In this document: in pieces, positions 46,510 through 57,225 of the stretch
Numbering within the stretch: position 1 is the stretch's first letter
How the letters are laid out: each line of letters starts with the position of its first letter
From: Guadua angustifolia
Taxonomy: Eukaryota > Streptophyta > Magnoliopsida > Poales > Poaceae
Reading direction: 5' to 3'
DNA: 64,000 nucleotides
NCBI GenBank assembly: GCA_036346375.1
Contig: CM070515.1
Location: forward strand, 13,414,423 to 13,478,422
The notes under the pieces: generated by a model
Databases searched by the model: none
Told to the model about the DNA's origin: nothing
Seen by the model: only the letters and a program-made list of their open reading frames with translations
Position numbers and translations under genes: made by a program

Positions 46510-46984
46510 ACACAGATTGCAATCGGCGGCGACGCGGCGCAGGTCGTCTCTAGGTACCCGCAGGGTCGCAGGTCGGCGGCGACGCGGCGCAGCTCATCAC
46601 CAGGTGCTTGCAATCGGCGGTGGCGCAGGTCGTACCCTTCGCTTGCAATCGGCAGAGGCGCGACGCAGCTCTCCAAGTACCAGTCGTATGGAGTCCGGAG
46701 GGAGCGCAGGTCGTCGCGGGGATCAGGCACCGGAGCTTCACAGGAGAAAAATACCTAATGGCGGCGGTTGCAGAGACACGAGGGGACGGGACACTGGCTC
46801 GCGATGGGGGAGACTGGCTGGAGGAGGAAGGCACCAATCGGCTCGCGAGTTTGGTTGAAGCCGAGGCGATGCATGGCTCACGGGGCGATAAGCGAAGCTG
46901 ATCGCAGGCGCGTCCACGCGACGTTAATCTGGAGAAGGTACGCACGGGCGTCGTTTGGAGACCGGATTCACGAAATTTTTTTCC
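46510..46984. repeat. Right terminal inverted repeat of the MULE
   Basis: It is the inverse of the left TIR and contains CACCAATCGGCTCGCGAGTT in common with it. The transposase gene is read away from this end, so the TIR probably holds its promoter, as in other MULEs; this is inference. Confidence 0.85.
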
Positions 46985-46993
46985 CTGCGCGAC

Positions 46994-47640
46994 TGCGGCG
47001 GTGGAGAATCTGGACGGTTTGTTACCGCTTGTCCGCATTACCACCGTCGATGCCTAAACCGACGGTTCAGATCTCGCGTGTGGAAACAAAGTGCGGTCCG
47101 CCACCGCACGAAAGCGACCAAAAGGCGCTCTTTCACTGCCTAGAAGCCACGTCTATAAGGGTTTAGGGCAGTCCCAATGCATATAGTTTCTATAACTTCC
47201 ATGTCATCTAGACACTACATGTAGAAACTATGCTCCCAATGGATAGTTTCTTCAAAATAAACTCTCATCCAATCTCCTCTTTTCTCTTATTTTCTCACCC
47301 AATCTCCTTTTTCCCTTTCTTGGTACTTGTGTAGAAATGGTTTCCTGCATGAGAAATGGTTTCTTTCTCTTTCATCATTAACTCTACCTCCACATCACCA
47401 TTTTGCTTACATGGCAACCTAATTAATGCTATGGAAACTATCCTAGTTATCCCATTGGGATTGCTCTTATTTGTTGCCCCTCCGCTCCGGCCGCACGGCC
47501 CCGTGTTTACTGCACGACCGTAACTTATCACTGACGTGTGGGCTCGGGTGTTGCATGGTCCCACCTGTCACTGCCTAGAGCACGGTGTGAGTAGTTAACG
47601 CGGTGCGGCCTCCCTCACGGCCTCACGACAAGCGCGTATT
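46994..47640 (+). promoter_or_regulatory. Duplicated 5' flank of host gene 5 (orphan copy)
   Basis: Segments 46994-47150 and 47467-47640 match 59849-60125, which lies directly upstream of host gene 5 (for example GTCGATGC...TAAACCGACGGTTCAG and CGTGTTTACTGC). Here no copy of that gene follows: similarity stops at about 47640. A Tourist MITE sits in the middle. Confidence 0.75.
47166..47466. mobile_element. Tourist MITE in the orphan promoter copy
   Basis: The element is 301 bp with ends GGGCAGTCCCAATGC and CCATTGGGATTGCTC and TTA on both sides (47163-47165 and 47467-47469). It is the same family as 30188-30545. Confidence 0.85.
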
Positions 47641-47841
47641 AGTGGCGCCTCACTATTTCTCTACAGTCTATTTGCGTCGACGGCGACTGGAAGCTAGGCG
47701 CTGCATTCCTCGTTATCCGAAGAAGCTTTCATAATCCTTGCCAAGCATACTTACTTCCTAACAAATTGCGAGCCGTTCTTCAGAAGAGTAATCGGACTGC
47801 AGATTGATTCGTGGTACCTCCCAACTCGAAACTCATTGCAG

Positions 47842-48226
47842 ATGGGAATGGCTGAGGTGGCGGTTAACATCGACGGCGGCGAACTTCCCGAGCTTGCGGC
47901 GGAGATCAGGCCGGGCAGGCGGGTGGAATTGCTGGCCGGCGCCATTGGCTTCGCTACCGCGTGTATGCATGGCAGCTGCGACGGCTTTCTACAAGCCGCC
48001 TGCCGGCATCTTCAACGACCACAAGCGCGCCTACTACGTCTGCATCGTTTCCGCCGGCGTTGCAGGCTTAGGGGAGGTGTGTGCTGCGGCCATCTGGTTG
48101 TCTGGCGGCCATCAACCAGACGGGCAGGGGCACCAGCGTCTTGCACGCCGTTGCGTCCTGTGCGCTTCCTTCCTCCTGTTGGCATTCATCGCCGGCATCG
48201 GTGGAGTACGCATGATTGTGAAGTAA
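47842..48226 (+). pseudogene. Host gene 3: small membrane protein gene with a frame change
   Basis: From an ATG at 47842 the frame reads MGMAEVAVNIDGGELPELAA, then PGRRVELLAGAIGFATAC. At about 47968 coding sense shifts by one base to the frame of MAAATAFYKPPAGIFNDHKR, which runs to TAA at 48226. The second part (85 codons from ATG 47969) has two hydrophobic segments (YYVCIVSAGVAGLGEVCAAA and ASFLLLAFIAGIGGV), as in small two-pass membrane proteins. I do not recognise the family. Either the shift is a real mutation, or translation begins at 47969 and the first part is leader. GC content and codon bias look genic. Confidence 0.5.
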
Positions 48227-48520
48227 GAATTGCTACCCCGGCCTTTATTACCTGCTCGTAGTAGTCGTCGACAAAGTGAGAGCTTCATCCATAATATACT
48301 TGGTTTGTACTTGGAGCAATGGGTTTTTGTTGGATGGATGTGTTGTTCCATCTAAGGGTTTATTTGTTGTGCCAGTAATAAAGAAAACAATTAAACATGA
48401 GGTATTCGTTGCCTTTGTTGCAGAGGGCGAGTTTGATGTTTCTTTTCTGTTGCACCATAAACTGTTTTTGTTGCACTTGAGTTGAAGCACTGGATAATCA
48501 TATTTGTTTATAGGGATTTG

Positions 48521-48834
48521 ATAAACATCAACCGGATGTTTTTTTGGTTGAAATCACCCAAATCTAGAATCATTGGATCATTGTTGAGATTCGGGAGTAT
48601 CGATTACATCCGATCCTATGATTTGATCCAACGGCCCGGTGAATTTGGATCCGATCCTATGATTTGATCCAACGACCCGGTGAATTTGGATGTTCGGGAG
48701 TATCGATTACATCCGATCGTATGATTTGATCCAACGGCCCGGTGAATTTGGATCCGAAATCCAATGGTTCTAGATTTGGGTGATTTCAACCAAAAAAACA
48801 TCCGGATGATACCTATACACTCTCTTGTTTATAT
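48521..48834. mobile_element. Inverted-repeat element, copy 2
   Basis: The element is nearly identical to 30903-31206 but in opposite orientation, with the same three internal CACCGGGCCGTTGG-type units (one with a single change, CGACCCGG) and the same 45-bp terminal stem. High identity suggests recent movement of the family. Confidence 0.72.
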
Positions 48835-49054
48835 TACGAACATCCAATAGACAAAAAGGACTGTACGATTATAGCGTCCAAAAAAACATCCGAAGGCTGG
48901 TAGTTGCCGTCTAACTTTTGAGCAAATTATTTCTGATTTTATTCCTTGCCGTAACATCTTACGAGACATAGGCTCTACTAGGTACGTGGGCGCGGCGCAC
49001 GCCGCGCCACGCTGCGTTCTGAGAATTTGATAGAGAAAAAATAAATCAATAGAT

Positions 49055-49259
49055 AATTTTCGGAAGTTCTGGATAATTTTTCGTTAAGGATATTACCATT
49101 TACATCAAAAAAGATTTGTTGATTATGCCTATGTCGCCACCAAAGAAGCATACCGACTGCAACACAGACAAATGCTACTGAACCAAGAGTTGCTCCACAG
49201 ATCATAGCAACAAAAGATCCATTTCGCAAAAACTCCGCGGCGTAATATGATGCGTGCAT
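49055..49259 (-). pseudogene. LRR receptor kinase (NIK-type) transmembrane fragment
   Basis: On the minus strand the frame reads FVAMICGATLGSVAFVCVAV, then GMLLWWRHRHNQQIFFDVN. This is the transmembrane helix and juxtamembrane WWRxRHNQQxFFDV motif of LRR-RLK subfamily II (NSP-interacting kinase group). After FFDVNG the similarity ends; the kinase and LRR parts are absent. It lies inside the Helitron, so it was probably captured by it. Confidence 0.75.
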
Positions 49260-49923
49260 TGTTTTTTTCGAAGAAACAATTTTGTATTTTCCGGTGTAAA
49301 TTTTTTAAAATCGTCGAAGAAACGCGCGAAACGGTTGAAAGCATACGAACGTAACCACTTTTTTTGTTGCAATCTGACCTGAATTTTTTTATGTAAAAAT
49401 ACAATTTCGTTTTTCTCAGTGGCGTTTTTTTTAAATTGGTCGCGGCTGTGAAAAATCGAAAGGTCCTTCCGCGAAAAATAGCTGAAACGGTCTAAACGTA
49501 ATTACGCTCTTTTTCGGTATTTATTTAGGGTCCTTTCACGAAAAATTCGCTATTTTACGAACCAAAAAGTCCTTTTCGTAAGAAACTGCCGAAAGGACCT
49601 ATCCGCAATTTCAAGTTTTAAAATCTCCTGGGTGGAAAGAATTGGACTACGGGGTCTTTTTTTGCAGAACAACCTGCAGAAGGACCCGTTCGCGATCTCT
49701 AATTTACCACGGAAAGGCCTGTTTGCAATTTCTGATTTGTGGATCGTTTTTCTGGAAAAACGATGATGTGGCAGCGAGAATGAGCCAGATTCCTTCTATC
49801 TTTATTGGATGAAGCTACTTGCTTCAATCGATCGTCTATCTATATATACGGGGGACGCGACCCAGGGAAGCGGGCGCAAGCGAGGTCGCGTGTGGGACTG
49901 TAGCAAAAAAATCGCCGAGTGAT

Positions 49924-49995
49924 TGCGCCACCACGGACTCGAACCAAGGACCGAGCGCTGGCAACCGAGAGCTCTAACCAACTGAGCTACTACAT
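49924..49995 (-). other. tRNA-like sequence in the Helitron (degenerate)
   Basis: On the minus strand TAGCTCAGTTGG fits the A box and GGTTCGAGTCC the B box of a tRNA promoter, and the D arm (GCTC...GAGC) pairs. The anticodon stem and the acceptor stem do not pair when folded by hand. It is therefore a tRNA pseudogene or a SINE-like remnant, not a working tRNA. Confidence 0.4.
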
Positions 49996-50539
49996 TTCTT
50001 ACGAAATGAGGAGGTGACCAAATACTTGAGCTATATTAGCCGGTTAGCCAAGTGGGCGACGTGGCCTCTCCGCGTGCGAGCCGTACGCACGGCGCTCCCG
50101 TGCGCGCGACGCGGCAGCGCGCGGAGGGGCCACGCCGCCCTGAATTCCACGCGGCACCGTGAGAAGCCGGAAAAACTCCCATGTTTAATATAGGGATGAT
50201 TTTGGAGGTGCCGCTGACTACTGTATGCACAAGTAACCTAGTCTTCGTACACACCAACCCGTGTTTTAAAAAAAGATTTCTGTACGGTTGTTACAGAGAC
50301 TACAACTTAAACGGTCTTTACCTATCACTACGGTTAGATTGAGACAACAAATAGTTCAGATTATACTATAACGCTAAGTTAGAGTATTCATACAGATTTC
50401 ACTACAGTACCTCATGCTATAATGTTTTTTGTAAAGTATGTTCGAGAATCCGATCTAATCGCTTTTTGAACGAAACTGCTAAAGTTGACGTGGTTACTTC
50501 GCTGGATCCCTTTACCCCGCCTGCCTCCACGCACACGAC

Positions 50540-50784
50540 TAGGGGTGGAAAACGAACCAGTTAAACTTTTTTTCGAACTTTCTTTGACACTAATTTATTC
50601 TTATTTATTATAGTCTCCTGTATTGTTTGAGACCCAACTTCGAACCGAGCCTAACGAGCCGAGCCAAAGTTGACCCATGTTCCAAATCAACTAATTTTTA
50701 TTTTAAAAGAAAAACGAATGTAATCGGAGCAATTTTGAAACGAGCCACCGAGCCAGCTCAACGAGCTTTTTTTTTCCAGCCCTA
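50540..50784. mobile_element. hAT MITE just upstream of host gene 4
   Basis: The element is 245 bp with ends TAGGGGTGGAAAA and TTTTCCAGCCCTA and a perfect 8-bp duplication CACACGAC (50532-50539 and 50785-50792). It lies 27 bp upstream of the expected start of the next gene, in its leader or core promoter. Confidence 0.88.
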
Positions 50785-50811
50785 CACACGACCCCCCGCC
50801 AGGCACCAACC

Positions 50812-51237
50812 ACGGAGATCGCCGCTGCCTCTTCCCCGCCCTCCAAGCCGCTCCTCCGCCCGCTCGCCTCCTCCGCCCCCGCCCGCCGCCACGCGCGCAC
50901 CTGGCCCCGCACCCTCCGCTCCAAGCCCCCCTCCGACACGGGCGACTCCTTCTCCGGCGACGACGGCCTCTTCGGCCCCGGCCGTGGGGGAAGCGGCGGC
51001 GGGTGGAACCACGGGTTCGGGTTCGGGTCCGGATCTGAGTCTGGGCCCGATTGGGACTCGTCGGCGCCCGACGTCCCCGCGCCCCGGAGGTCCGCGGCGG
51101 AGGCGGCTCTGGGGGTGGTCTACGAGCTCATGTGCCTCATCGCGCTCTCCAACTGCACCCAGTTCGCCGTGCGGAGGCTCGCGGGCCTCCTCGCCGCGCG
51201 TGTCGCGGCGCTGCGCTTCGTCCCCACCGTCTGCTGA
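50812..51237 (+). pseudogene. Host gene 4: 141-codon plastid-type ORF with ACG in place of ATG
   Basis: The frame from ACG at 50812 to TGA at 51237 is open for 141 codons. It reads (T)EIAAASSPPSKPLLRPLAS, an Arg-rich, acid-poor start like a chloroplast transit peptide. A Gly-rich middle follows (GPGRGGSGGGWNHGFGFGSG). The C-terminus is helical and hydrophobic (VVYELMCLIALSNCTQFAVR, then RLAGLLAARVAALRFVPTVC). The context CCAACCACGGAGATC looks like a Kozak site in which ATG became ACG. No other upstream in-frame ATG leads into the frame without a stop. I do not recognise the family by name. It is either a lost-start pseudogene or a non-AUG start; strong codon bias argues for recent function. 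Confidence 0.6.
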
Positions 51238-52155
51238 GGTGGGAATCGGATCGAACGGTTCGGTCTCCCTCCTGCCCCGTCTCTGGTGATGTCGGATTGA
51301 TTCCTCTGCTTGAAATCCGCTTCTGTATATATATCCGCGTAGCTGTGATTTTAGGGTTGGGGAGATCTGGGTCTTTGTTCCTCGGTGGTTGCTTTTAGCG
51401 ATCCGTGGAGCAGTAACAAATTCGTCGAATTGAAATGGAAGAACAAATGAACAGGACCTTTATTTTCGTTTGTTGGACTCAACGTTGCTTGCTGAATGCA
51501 AATTATATTAGGAAGTAAACCGATGCTTGCATAAATTAGTTTGCTACAATCTTCATTCTTGCTACTGCTATTTGGGCGGGGTCTGGATGGCTAATTACTC
51601 TTCTATTTTGACTTCTACCAGAATGTTTTTTTACTGTAAGTCTGACTTCCAGTAGACTCGGCCTTGTTGCTAATTTGCACCTCCCATGCAGGATGATTGT
51701 ACTGTTTGGTTTATAGTTATGAGGTACTAGTGAGATTATAACGGGCAGTTTGGTTATAGTGCTATGCTTCCATAGAGCAATAGTCATCCCTCTTCTGGAA
51801 CATATCATTATAAGATCCTGGAAGGAGATCATTCTAATTGATAGGTGAACTCCTCGGTGGAGTAACAGTGCTCATTAGTGGAGCCATATAGTAGCGATTG
51901 TTGTAGGAAAGGAAAAGGAATAGTCAGGGAATTTAAGTTTTCTTTGTCTTGCGAAGCTCTTTTAACTCTTGAAATGATAACTTGTTAATTTTCGAGATAG
52001 GGAGTAATGATGGGGTAAGATCATTGGTTTATCTAGATGTAAACTACCGTATCATGTAGATATCCTTTGTCAACAGTGTGATGTGGATATTGAGTTCGTA
52101 TAGGATTGATACCATTAAGGTCAGAGATTGTACACATGTAGATATCCTTTGTCAA
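51238..52155. other. 3' flank of host gene 4
   Basis: AT-rich sequence with no coding signal. A direct repeat 'gtagatatcctttgtcaaca' occurs at 52055 and 52138, just before copy B of the segmental duplication begins. Confidence 0.45.
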
Positions 52156-53647
52156 CAGTGTGACATGCAGCAATGTACCGGTGTGCACGCCGGTAAGGAC
52201 TGATCTGACGGCCGTGAGTTGGCAACAACAACAATGCAGGCGGCCCATCACTGATCACTCGCTCCCTACATTGCCCGAAGTGAAACTGTGAAAGTGAAAA
52301 AACAAAAACAAGGGTAAGTAAATAAGGGAGCCCAAAAGTTGCGCAGGTTGTAAAGCCAAAAAGAAAACACTATTTGCTTAGGTTTTTTCTGAAGCTTAAA
52401 AGACGGAAAAAAACAAAAAACTAAGGCGCTATTTGTTAAGTTTCTTTTTCAAAACTTAGAATAAAAAAGACAGACTAAACAAAGATGTGGTTTTTTAACT
52501 GTCGTCCAATCTTCGTCTGGGACGTAAAGCAATGATATCATCGTAATTGAATCATTGGTAATTTTTTCTATCAGAAGGACAAGTTTAAATATGGTGCATT
52601 ATTGTTCCTTTACTCTTAAGCTTCCTACCTTTGTTTGGAGAGGTCTCTGTTTTGATGTGGAGAATTGAGATATTGTTAATGATTCATAATCCCCGTTAGT
52701 GTTTTATCACACATATATATACACACATAAGATTGAGGTGTCTGTCCGGGAGAATACATCTCTCCGAATAGGCACCTTTTGGCAATTAACAACTACTAAT
52801 TGCAGTTATACAAAATCACATGATTAATTTCGTAACACTCCCCCTTGATCAAATTCTTCACTTGTATGATAATAATATGTCATTGAAAAACTCCTGTAAA
52901 ACCCAAAGGGGAAATATCAGGAGAAAAATAAATTGACATATATATACTTGTAGTTATATTGCCTCGTTAAAAACCTAATAAGAGAAAACAATATTGGAAA
53001 AACTCATAAAGGAAAAGAGTGCAATATAATCTAATGATTATTAATACATTATAGATTAGGAGTTTACTCCCCCTGAACCTTGCAAATCTCGAAGTTGTCC
53101 CATACCAATTCTATGAACATATTTTTGGAACATAGATGTTGGTAAAGATTTTGTGAATAAATTTCAAGATTTTCACATGATTTTGTTTTCAATATATTTA
53201 TTTCTCTACTTTTCTGTAATTTATGTGGAAAAAATAATTTCGGAGCAATGTGTTTAGTGATATTGCTCTTTATATAACCTGTATTCATTTGAGTAATACA
53301 AGTTGTATTATCTTCATAGATAATAGTAGGTGATTCTAATGAACCAAGACCACATGATTTTTGAATGTGGTTAATCATTCTGCTATGCTATACACATTCC
53401 TATGATGCTTCATACATTGTAATTATTTCAGAATGACTTGTGGAAGTAGCAACGAGAGTTTGTTTCGATGATTTCCATAAAAATGCAGTACATCCATATA
53501 AATAAATAAAACCAGTCTATGATTAGGTATTATGGGGATTTGATAGGTAGCCAGTATCAGCATATCTTACCAATGTTATATCTTGATTTTTCTGAAAGAA
53601 TAAACCAAGATCTTTTGTACCTTATAGATATTTGAAGATATTTTTTA

Positions 53648-53947
53648 GACCATGTTTGTTTAGGTTTAGTCTTTTTGACTTATAGCTTAAATATAGCTTT
53701 TTGGTTTAAACAGTTTAAAAGCTAACAGCTTTTATACGTGATAGATGTGGGTAATTTTATCAAATTTTAGTGTTATTAGTCTAAAATCAACCATCAATAA
53801 GCTAAAAAAACTCTCTCTAATGGCTTTTGGGTTTTAGTTATATAGAGGCTTATGGCTTTTAAAAAGCCCAAATAAAAAGCTACTCGTTTGTTTAGGCTGT
53901 AGCTTTTTGGCTTTTAAGCCGGTGAAAAAGACCAAACAAATAGGACC
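53648..53947. mobile_element. Tourist-like MITE present only in copy B
   Basis: The element is 300 bp flanked by TTA (53645-53647 and 53948-53950), with ends GACCATGTTTGTTTAGG and CCAAACAAATAGGACC. In copy A the same place reads straight through (ATTTTTTATACCAGCCATAT), so the copy A site is empty. Confidence 0.85.
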
Positions 53948-54219
53948 TTATACCAGCTATATGCCTTTTTGTTGGTGCCGCACTATGTCTTGCTAATAAA
54001 TTGACTGAAAATGCAATGTCAGGTCTCGTACAATTTGCAAGATACATAAGGGCTCCAATGGCACTGAGATATGGAACTTCAAATCCCAATATCTCTTCAT
54101 TTTCATTCTTTGGTCTAAATGGATCCTTATTCGTGTCTAGGGATCTAACAACCATAGGTTTTTTTTATAGATATGATTTATCCATATTAATTTTTCTAAA
54201 TTTTTTTGGATATATGCAG

Positions 54220-55354
54220 ACTAGTATACCAATATTCCAGAACTAAAGTGCTCAAGTTGTAGACCTAAGCAAAAATTGGTTTTACCCAAATCTTTCATTT
54301 CAAATTCCGTCTTAAGCTGACTGCTTGCTTCATTTATATCTTGTGTATTTCCGATGATGTTGAGATCATCAACATATACGGAGATGATACAAAATCCAGT
54401 TGTGGATTCTTTATGAATACACATGGGCAATCATCGTTATTGGAGTAACCCTTCTATAGAAGTAACTTATGTAGCCAGTTGTACCACATTTTACCTAACT
54501 GTTTTAAGCTATAGAGTGATTTTTTTAAATTTTGCACAATACTTGTTGCAATTTGCATTCGGGTTCAGAATCTTAAGTCCTTCAGGGACTTTCATATAGA
54601 TATCCGAATCAAGTGACCCATATAAATATGCAGTCATTACGTCCATCAACTGCATGGATAAATTCATTTGAACTGCCAATAATATTAAATATCATAATAT
54701 AATTTCACTCATAATGAGAGAATATGTTTCATCATAATCGATGTCAGGCCTCTGTATGAACCCTTATGTTCCTAGCCTTGCTTTTTATCTCTTTACCTCA
54801 TTGTTTTAATTCTTTTTTTGAACAATAACCCATGTAGCTCCTACAGGGAAGACATTATGAGGAGTAGGTATTACCGATGAACATACCTTTCTTTTGTTAA
54901 GTGAGCTTAATTCTGCCTCAATTGCTTCTTTCCATTTAATCCAATCTGAGCGCTTTTGGCACTCTGCCATGGACTTTGGTTTTGGATTTATTTGAAGGAC
55001 ATTAGCAATTGTTGAGGAGAAATATATATCGACAACAGTAGTCTTTCTATTATAAGATTCTCCTGAATCAATATAATTTGTGAAAATTTTATTTATACCT
55101 TCTAAATCCTTGTGATTTCCCATAACAATGGAGTTAGGATTTTTTGATGTCCTAGCATTTAAATTTGTGCGCATTATTCTTGGTCTTGGATGTTGTGCAT
55201 CCATTTGGTGTCTTTTAACATGATGTTGAATTTCATTTATTGATTTAGAAGATGACTTCTTTTGTCTCTTTTGAGAAACAATATCCCTTGTAACCGATTT
55301 TCTCCCCCTTTTATTTGCATGATAGAGATGAGCAGTTTTATTAGGTACCTCCAC
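54220..55354 (-). pseudogene. RT remnant of the copy-B Copia
   Basis: On the minus strand the frame reads MAECQKRSDWIKWKEAIEAE, then HNVFPVGATWVIVQKKN, the start of the Copia RT domain. Pieces of RT follow (FCIISVYVDDLNIIGNTQDI, near 54390), with the YVDD active site kept. Stops and shifts break the frame between them. The upstream boundary of the hAT insertion is at 55609. Confidence 0.78.
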
Positions 55355-55608
55355 TCACTCTGGTGCATTAACAGTAGGAATATATGATTTAGTGATACCT
55401 TTGTAATCAGTAAATGCATTTGGCAGATTGTTTGCAATGTGTTGTGAATTTATGATTCTCTAGACTTCTAATTCAGATTCTTTAGTATGTCGATCTAAGG
55501 ATTGAATGCCTATGACATTCCAATCTATTTCTCGGTATTCATTGTGGTACCGATCTCCCCCTAATGCTGGAAAATTGTCCTCATAAAAAATGCAATTAGC
55601 ATACCGGG

Positions 55609-57225
55609 TAGAGATGGCAATCGGGTGGGTACCTTCGGGTACGACTGGTGCCCACCTGAACCTGACGGGTACTTGAACATGATACTATGCAAGTCTAGCC
55701 CAAATCAATTTGCTGAGTACCAGCCGACAGCCATAGTGTCTCCTGTGACTTTGCATCATGTGGTCTCTTGTTTCTTGTAAAGATTCAAAATCAAGGGCAG
55801 AAAATATTCTCAAAAAGGTTTTCAATGTCAATACAACCAGAAGTCCACAACATTGCCAACTCTGATTTTCAATGTTCAATCAAATCTCCTAAATAATATG
55901 TCAATACAACCAGAACATAGCCAACTCTGATTCTTAGTAAAGGGCTCAAATAATTCCTAATACATCTCAATTTAACGATAAACATATAATTAAATGCCAC
56001 TGTAAAAATAGAAGTTCAAGTAATAAAATGATGGTCATATTTTATTTCTAACAACTCCACTGTAAAAATAGAAGTTCAAGTAATAAAATGATGGTCATAT
56101 TTTATTTCTAAAAACTAGTGAATTGTCTTTTGGAGATCAACAATGGTAATGTAGATTTTATCTAGGGCAATAAAGCATCGATCACCACAGTTATTACACT
56201 GAAAACTAAGCCCAACAGCATGAACTCAAAAAAAATGCATAGTTGTATACTTGTATTTTGACTTTGCACAGATAGCTACAATTGATGTTGAAGACTTGTC
56301 GATTACTGTTATATGGTAGACAAGTTGGTATGAGTATGACAAGGCTCTGCATCAACCGGTCATGAACAAAGGCCTATTGCCAGTGATACGGATTGAGAGA
56401 CAAATACATTCAAAATATTGCAGATATGATAATACTACAAATAAAAATCACATGCCAGATTCTAATTTCTAAAGCATCGTCTTGAAATCAACAAGATCTT
56501 AGATCTCTGGCTCTATCCTTGGCTTTGACCAACAAGATCTAAGGGGGAGATTCGGAGATGTACCGTTACCTTTGAAGCTTTGAACTCGGAGGATGTTGCT
56601 GTTGGCTGCCATCTGCGGGGGAGGAGAGTGAAGGCCAGAGGGCACACTTTCGGTGACAAGGCGTAGGGGAGCCGTTCGCCAGTGAAATGGACTTGTGTCT
56701 TGCGGCGGTCGGGCGGTCGGCTAGGCGCAGCTTCGTAGGATGACTAGATCGCTGGAGGAGAGGAGCCGCTGAGGTGTCGAGCCGACTACGACTGGTTGAG
56801 GGTGTTGGGCCACGAGGCACGAGGGATTTGGGGTTTGCGTCACCGGCGATCAACCGGGCGCTGCCGCGCAGGAGTTAGGGTTAGGGAATGGGGATCTGGT
56901 GATCTGCTGATGCCGATCTGATCTGCCATGCGCCCGTGCCGAAGGGGTATCCAATGCTCGATGGGGAGAGGAAAAGGAGCGCAGGACGGGCTAACAGTAG
57001 GTGAAACAGAGGGTTATTTAATTTGTATCTCTGAAAATTAGGACCTGCATATCATAGGATATACATTAGGTACCCACAGGTACAAATTGATATCTATGCC
57101 CATCTTATGACCTTATCGGGTTCTCGAACCTTAAAACCCACAGATCTCAAGTGCTACTCGTGCCCGCCCTTATCGAGTCGGGTACCTGCAGGTACCTGAA
57201 CCTATAGATAAAACTGCCTTCCCTA
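55609..57225. mobile_element. 1.6-kb hAT-type element in the copy-B Copia
   Basis: The ends are TAGAGATGGCA and TGCCTTCCCTA; the flanking 8-mers ATACCGGG and GTACCAGG agree at six of eight. The right end matches 16696 leftward for about 180 bp, so it is a longer member of the 16251-16696 family. A perfect 56-bp block is repeated 60 bp apart (about 55998 and 56058). A GC-rich part (56560-56960) may derive from the 5' end of a transposase gene, but no transposase domain can be read. Confidence 0.75.

Larger units (their letters stand above)
38769..46984 (-). mobile_element. Autonomous-type MULE with FAR1-like transposase
   Basis: The element is 8,216 bp with a perfect 9-bp duplication CTGCGCGAC (38760-38768 and 46985-46993). 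It starts GGAAAAAAATTTCGTGAATC and ends with the inverse. The terminal inverted repeats are long (about 38769-39215 and 46510-46984) and alike apart from a few indels. Copy B shows the site without the insertion (...GGGCTCTGCGC then CGGTGGAGAATC). Inside are a five-exon FAR1/MULE transposase gene on the minus strand, alpha/beta-hydrolase exons with a hAT MITE, and an AP2 exon piece. The intervals 39220-40315, 41955-43030 and 46020-46505 show no coding; 42340-42600 is low-complexity. Confidence 0.9.
34901..47640. repeat. Segmental duplication, copy A
   Basis: Blocks 34901-34978, 36408-38768, 46985-47165 and 47467-47640 match, in the same order and orientation, blocks of copy B at 52156-60125. 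Shared parts are a GTGTGCACGCCGG-bearing piece, a 'gggagcccaaaagttgcgca' piece, a Copia LTR with pol remnants, and the 5' flank of host gene 5. Copy A has lost about 4.9 kb present in B (the join lies near 38707). It has gained the F-box element, the MULE and a Tourist MITE. Confidence 0.82.
48978..50196 (-). mobile_element. Non-autonomous Helitron with captured gene pieces
   Basis: On the minus strand it begins TCCCTATATTAAAC (50196 downward) and ends with a hairpin GGCGCGGCGTGCGCCGCGCC, then CACGTAC and CTAG (48978). The flanking bases are A (5') and T (3'), as for Helitron insertion in AT. The length is 1,219 bp. It carries a receptor-kinase fragment near the 3' end and a tRNA-like sequence. 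No Rep/helicase coding is present. The part 50045-50150 is GC-rich and palindromic. Confidence 0.75.

Noticed and set aside
49924..49995. Functional tRNA gene
   Set aside because: The anticodon and acceptor stems do not pair by hand folding. Only the A and B boxes are convincing.
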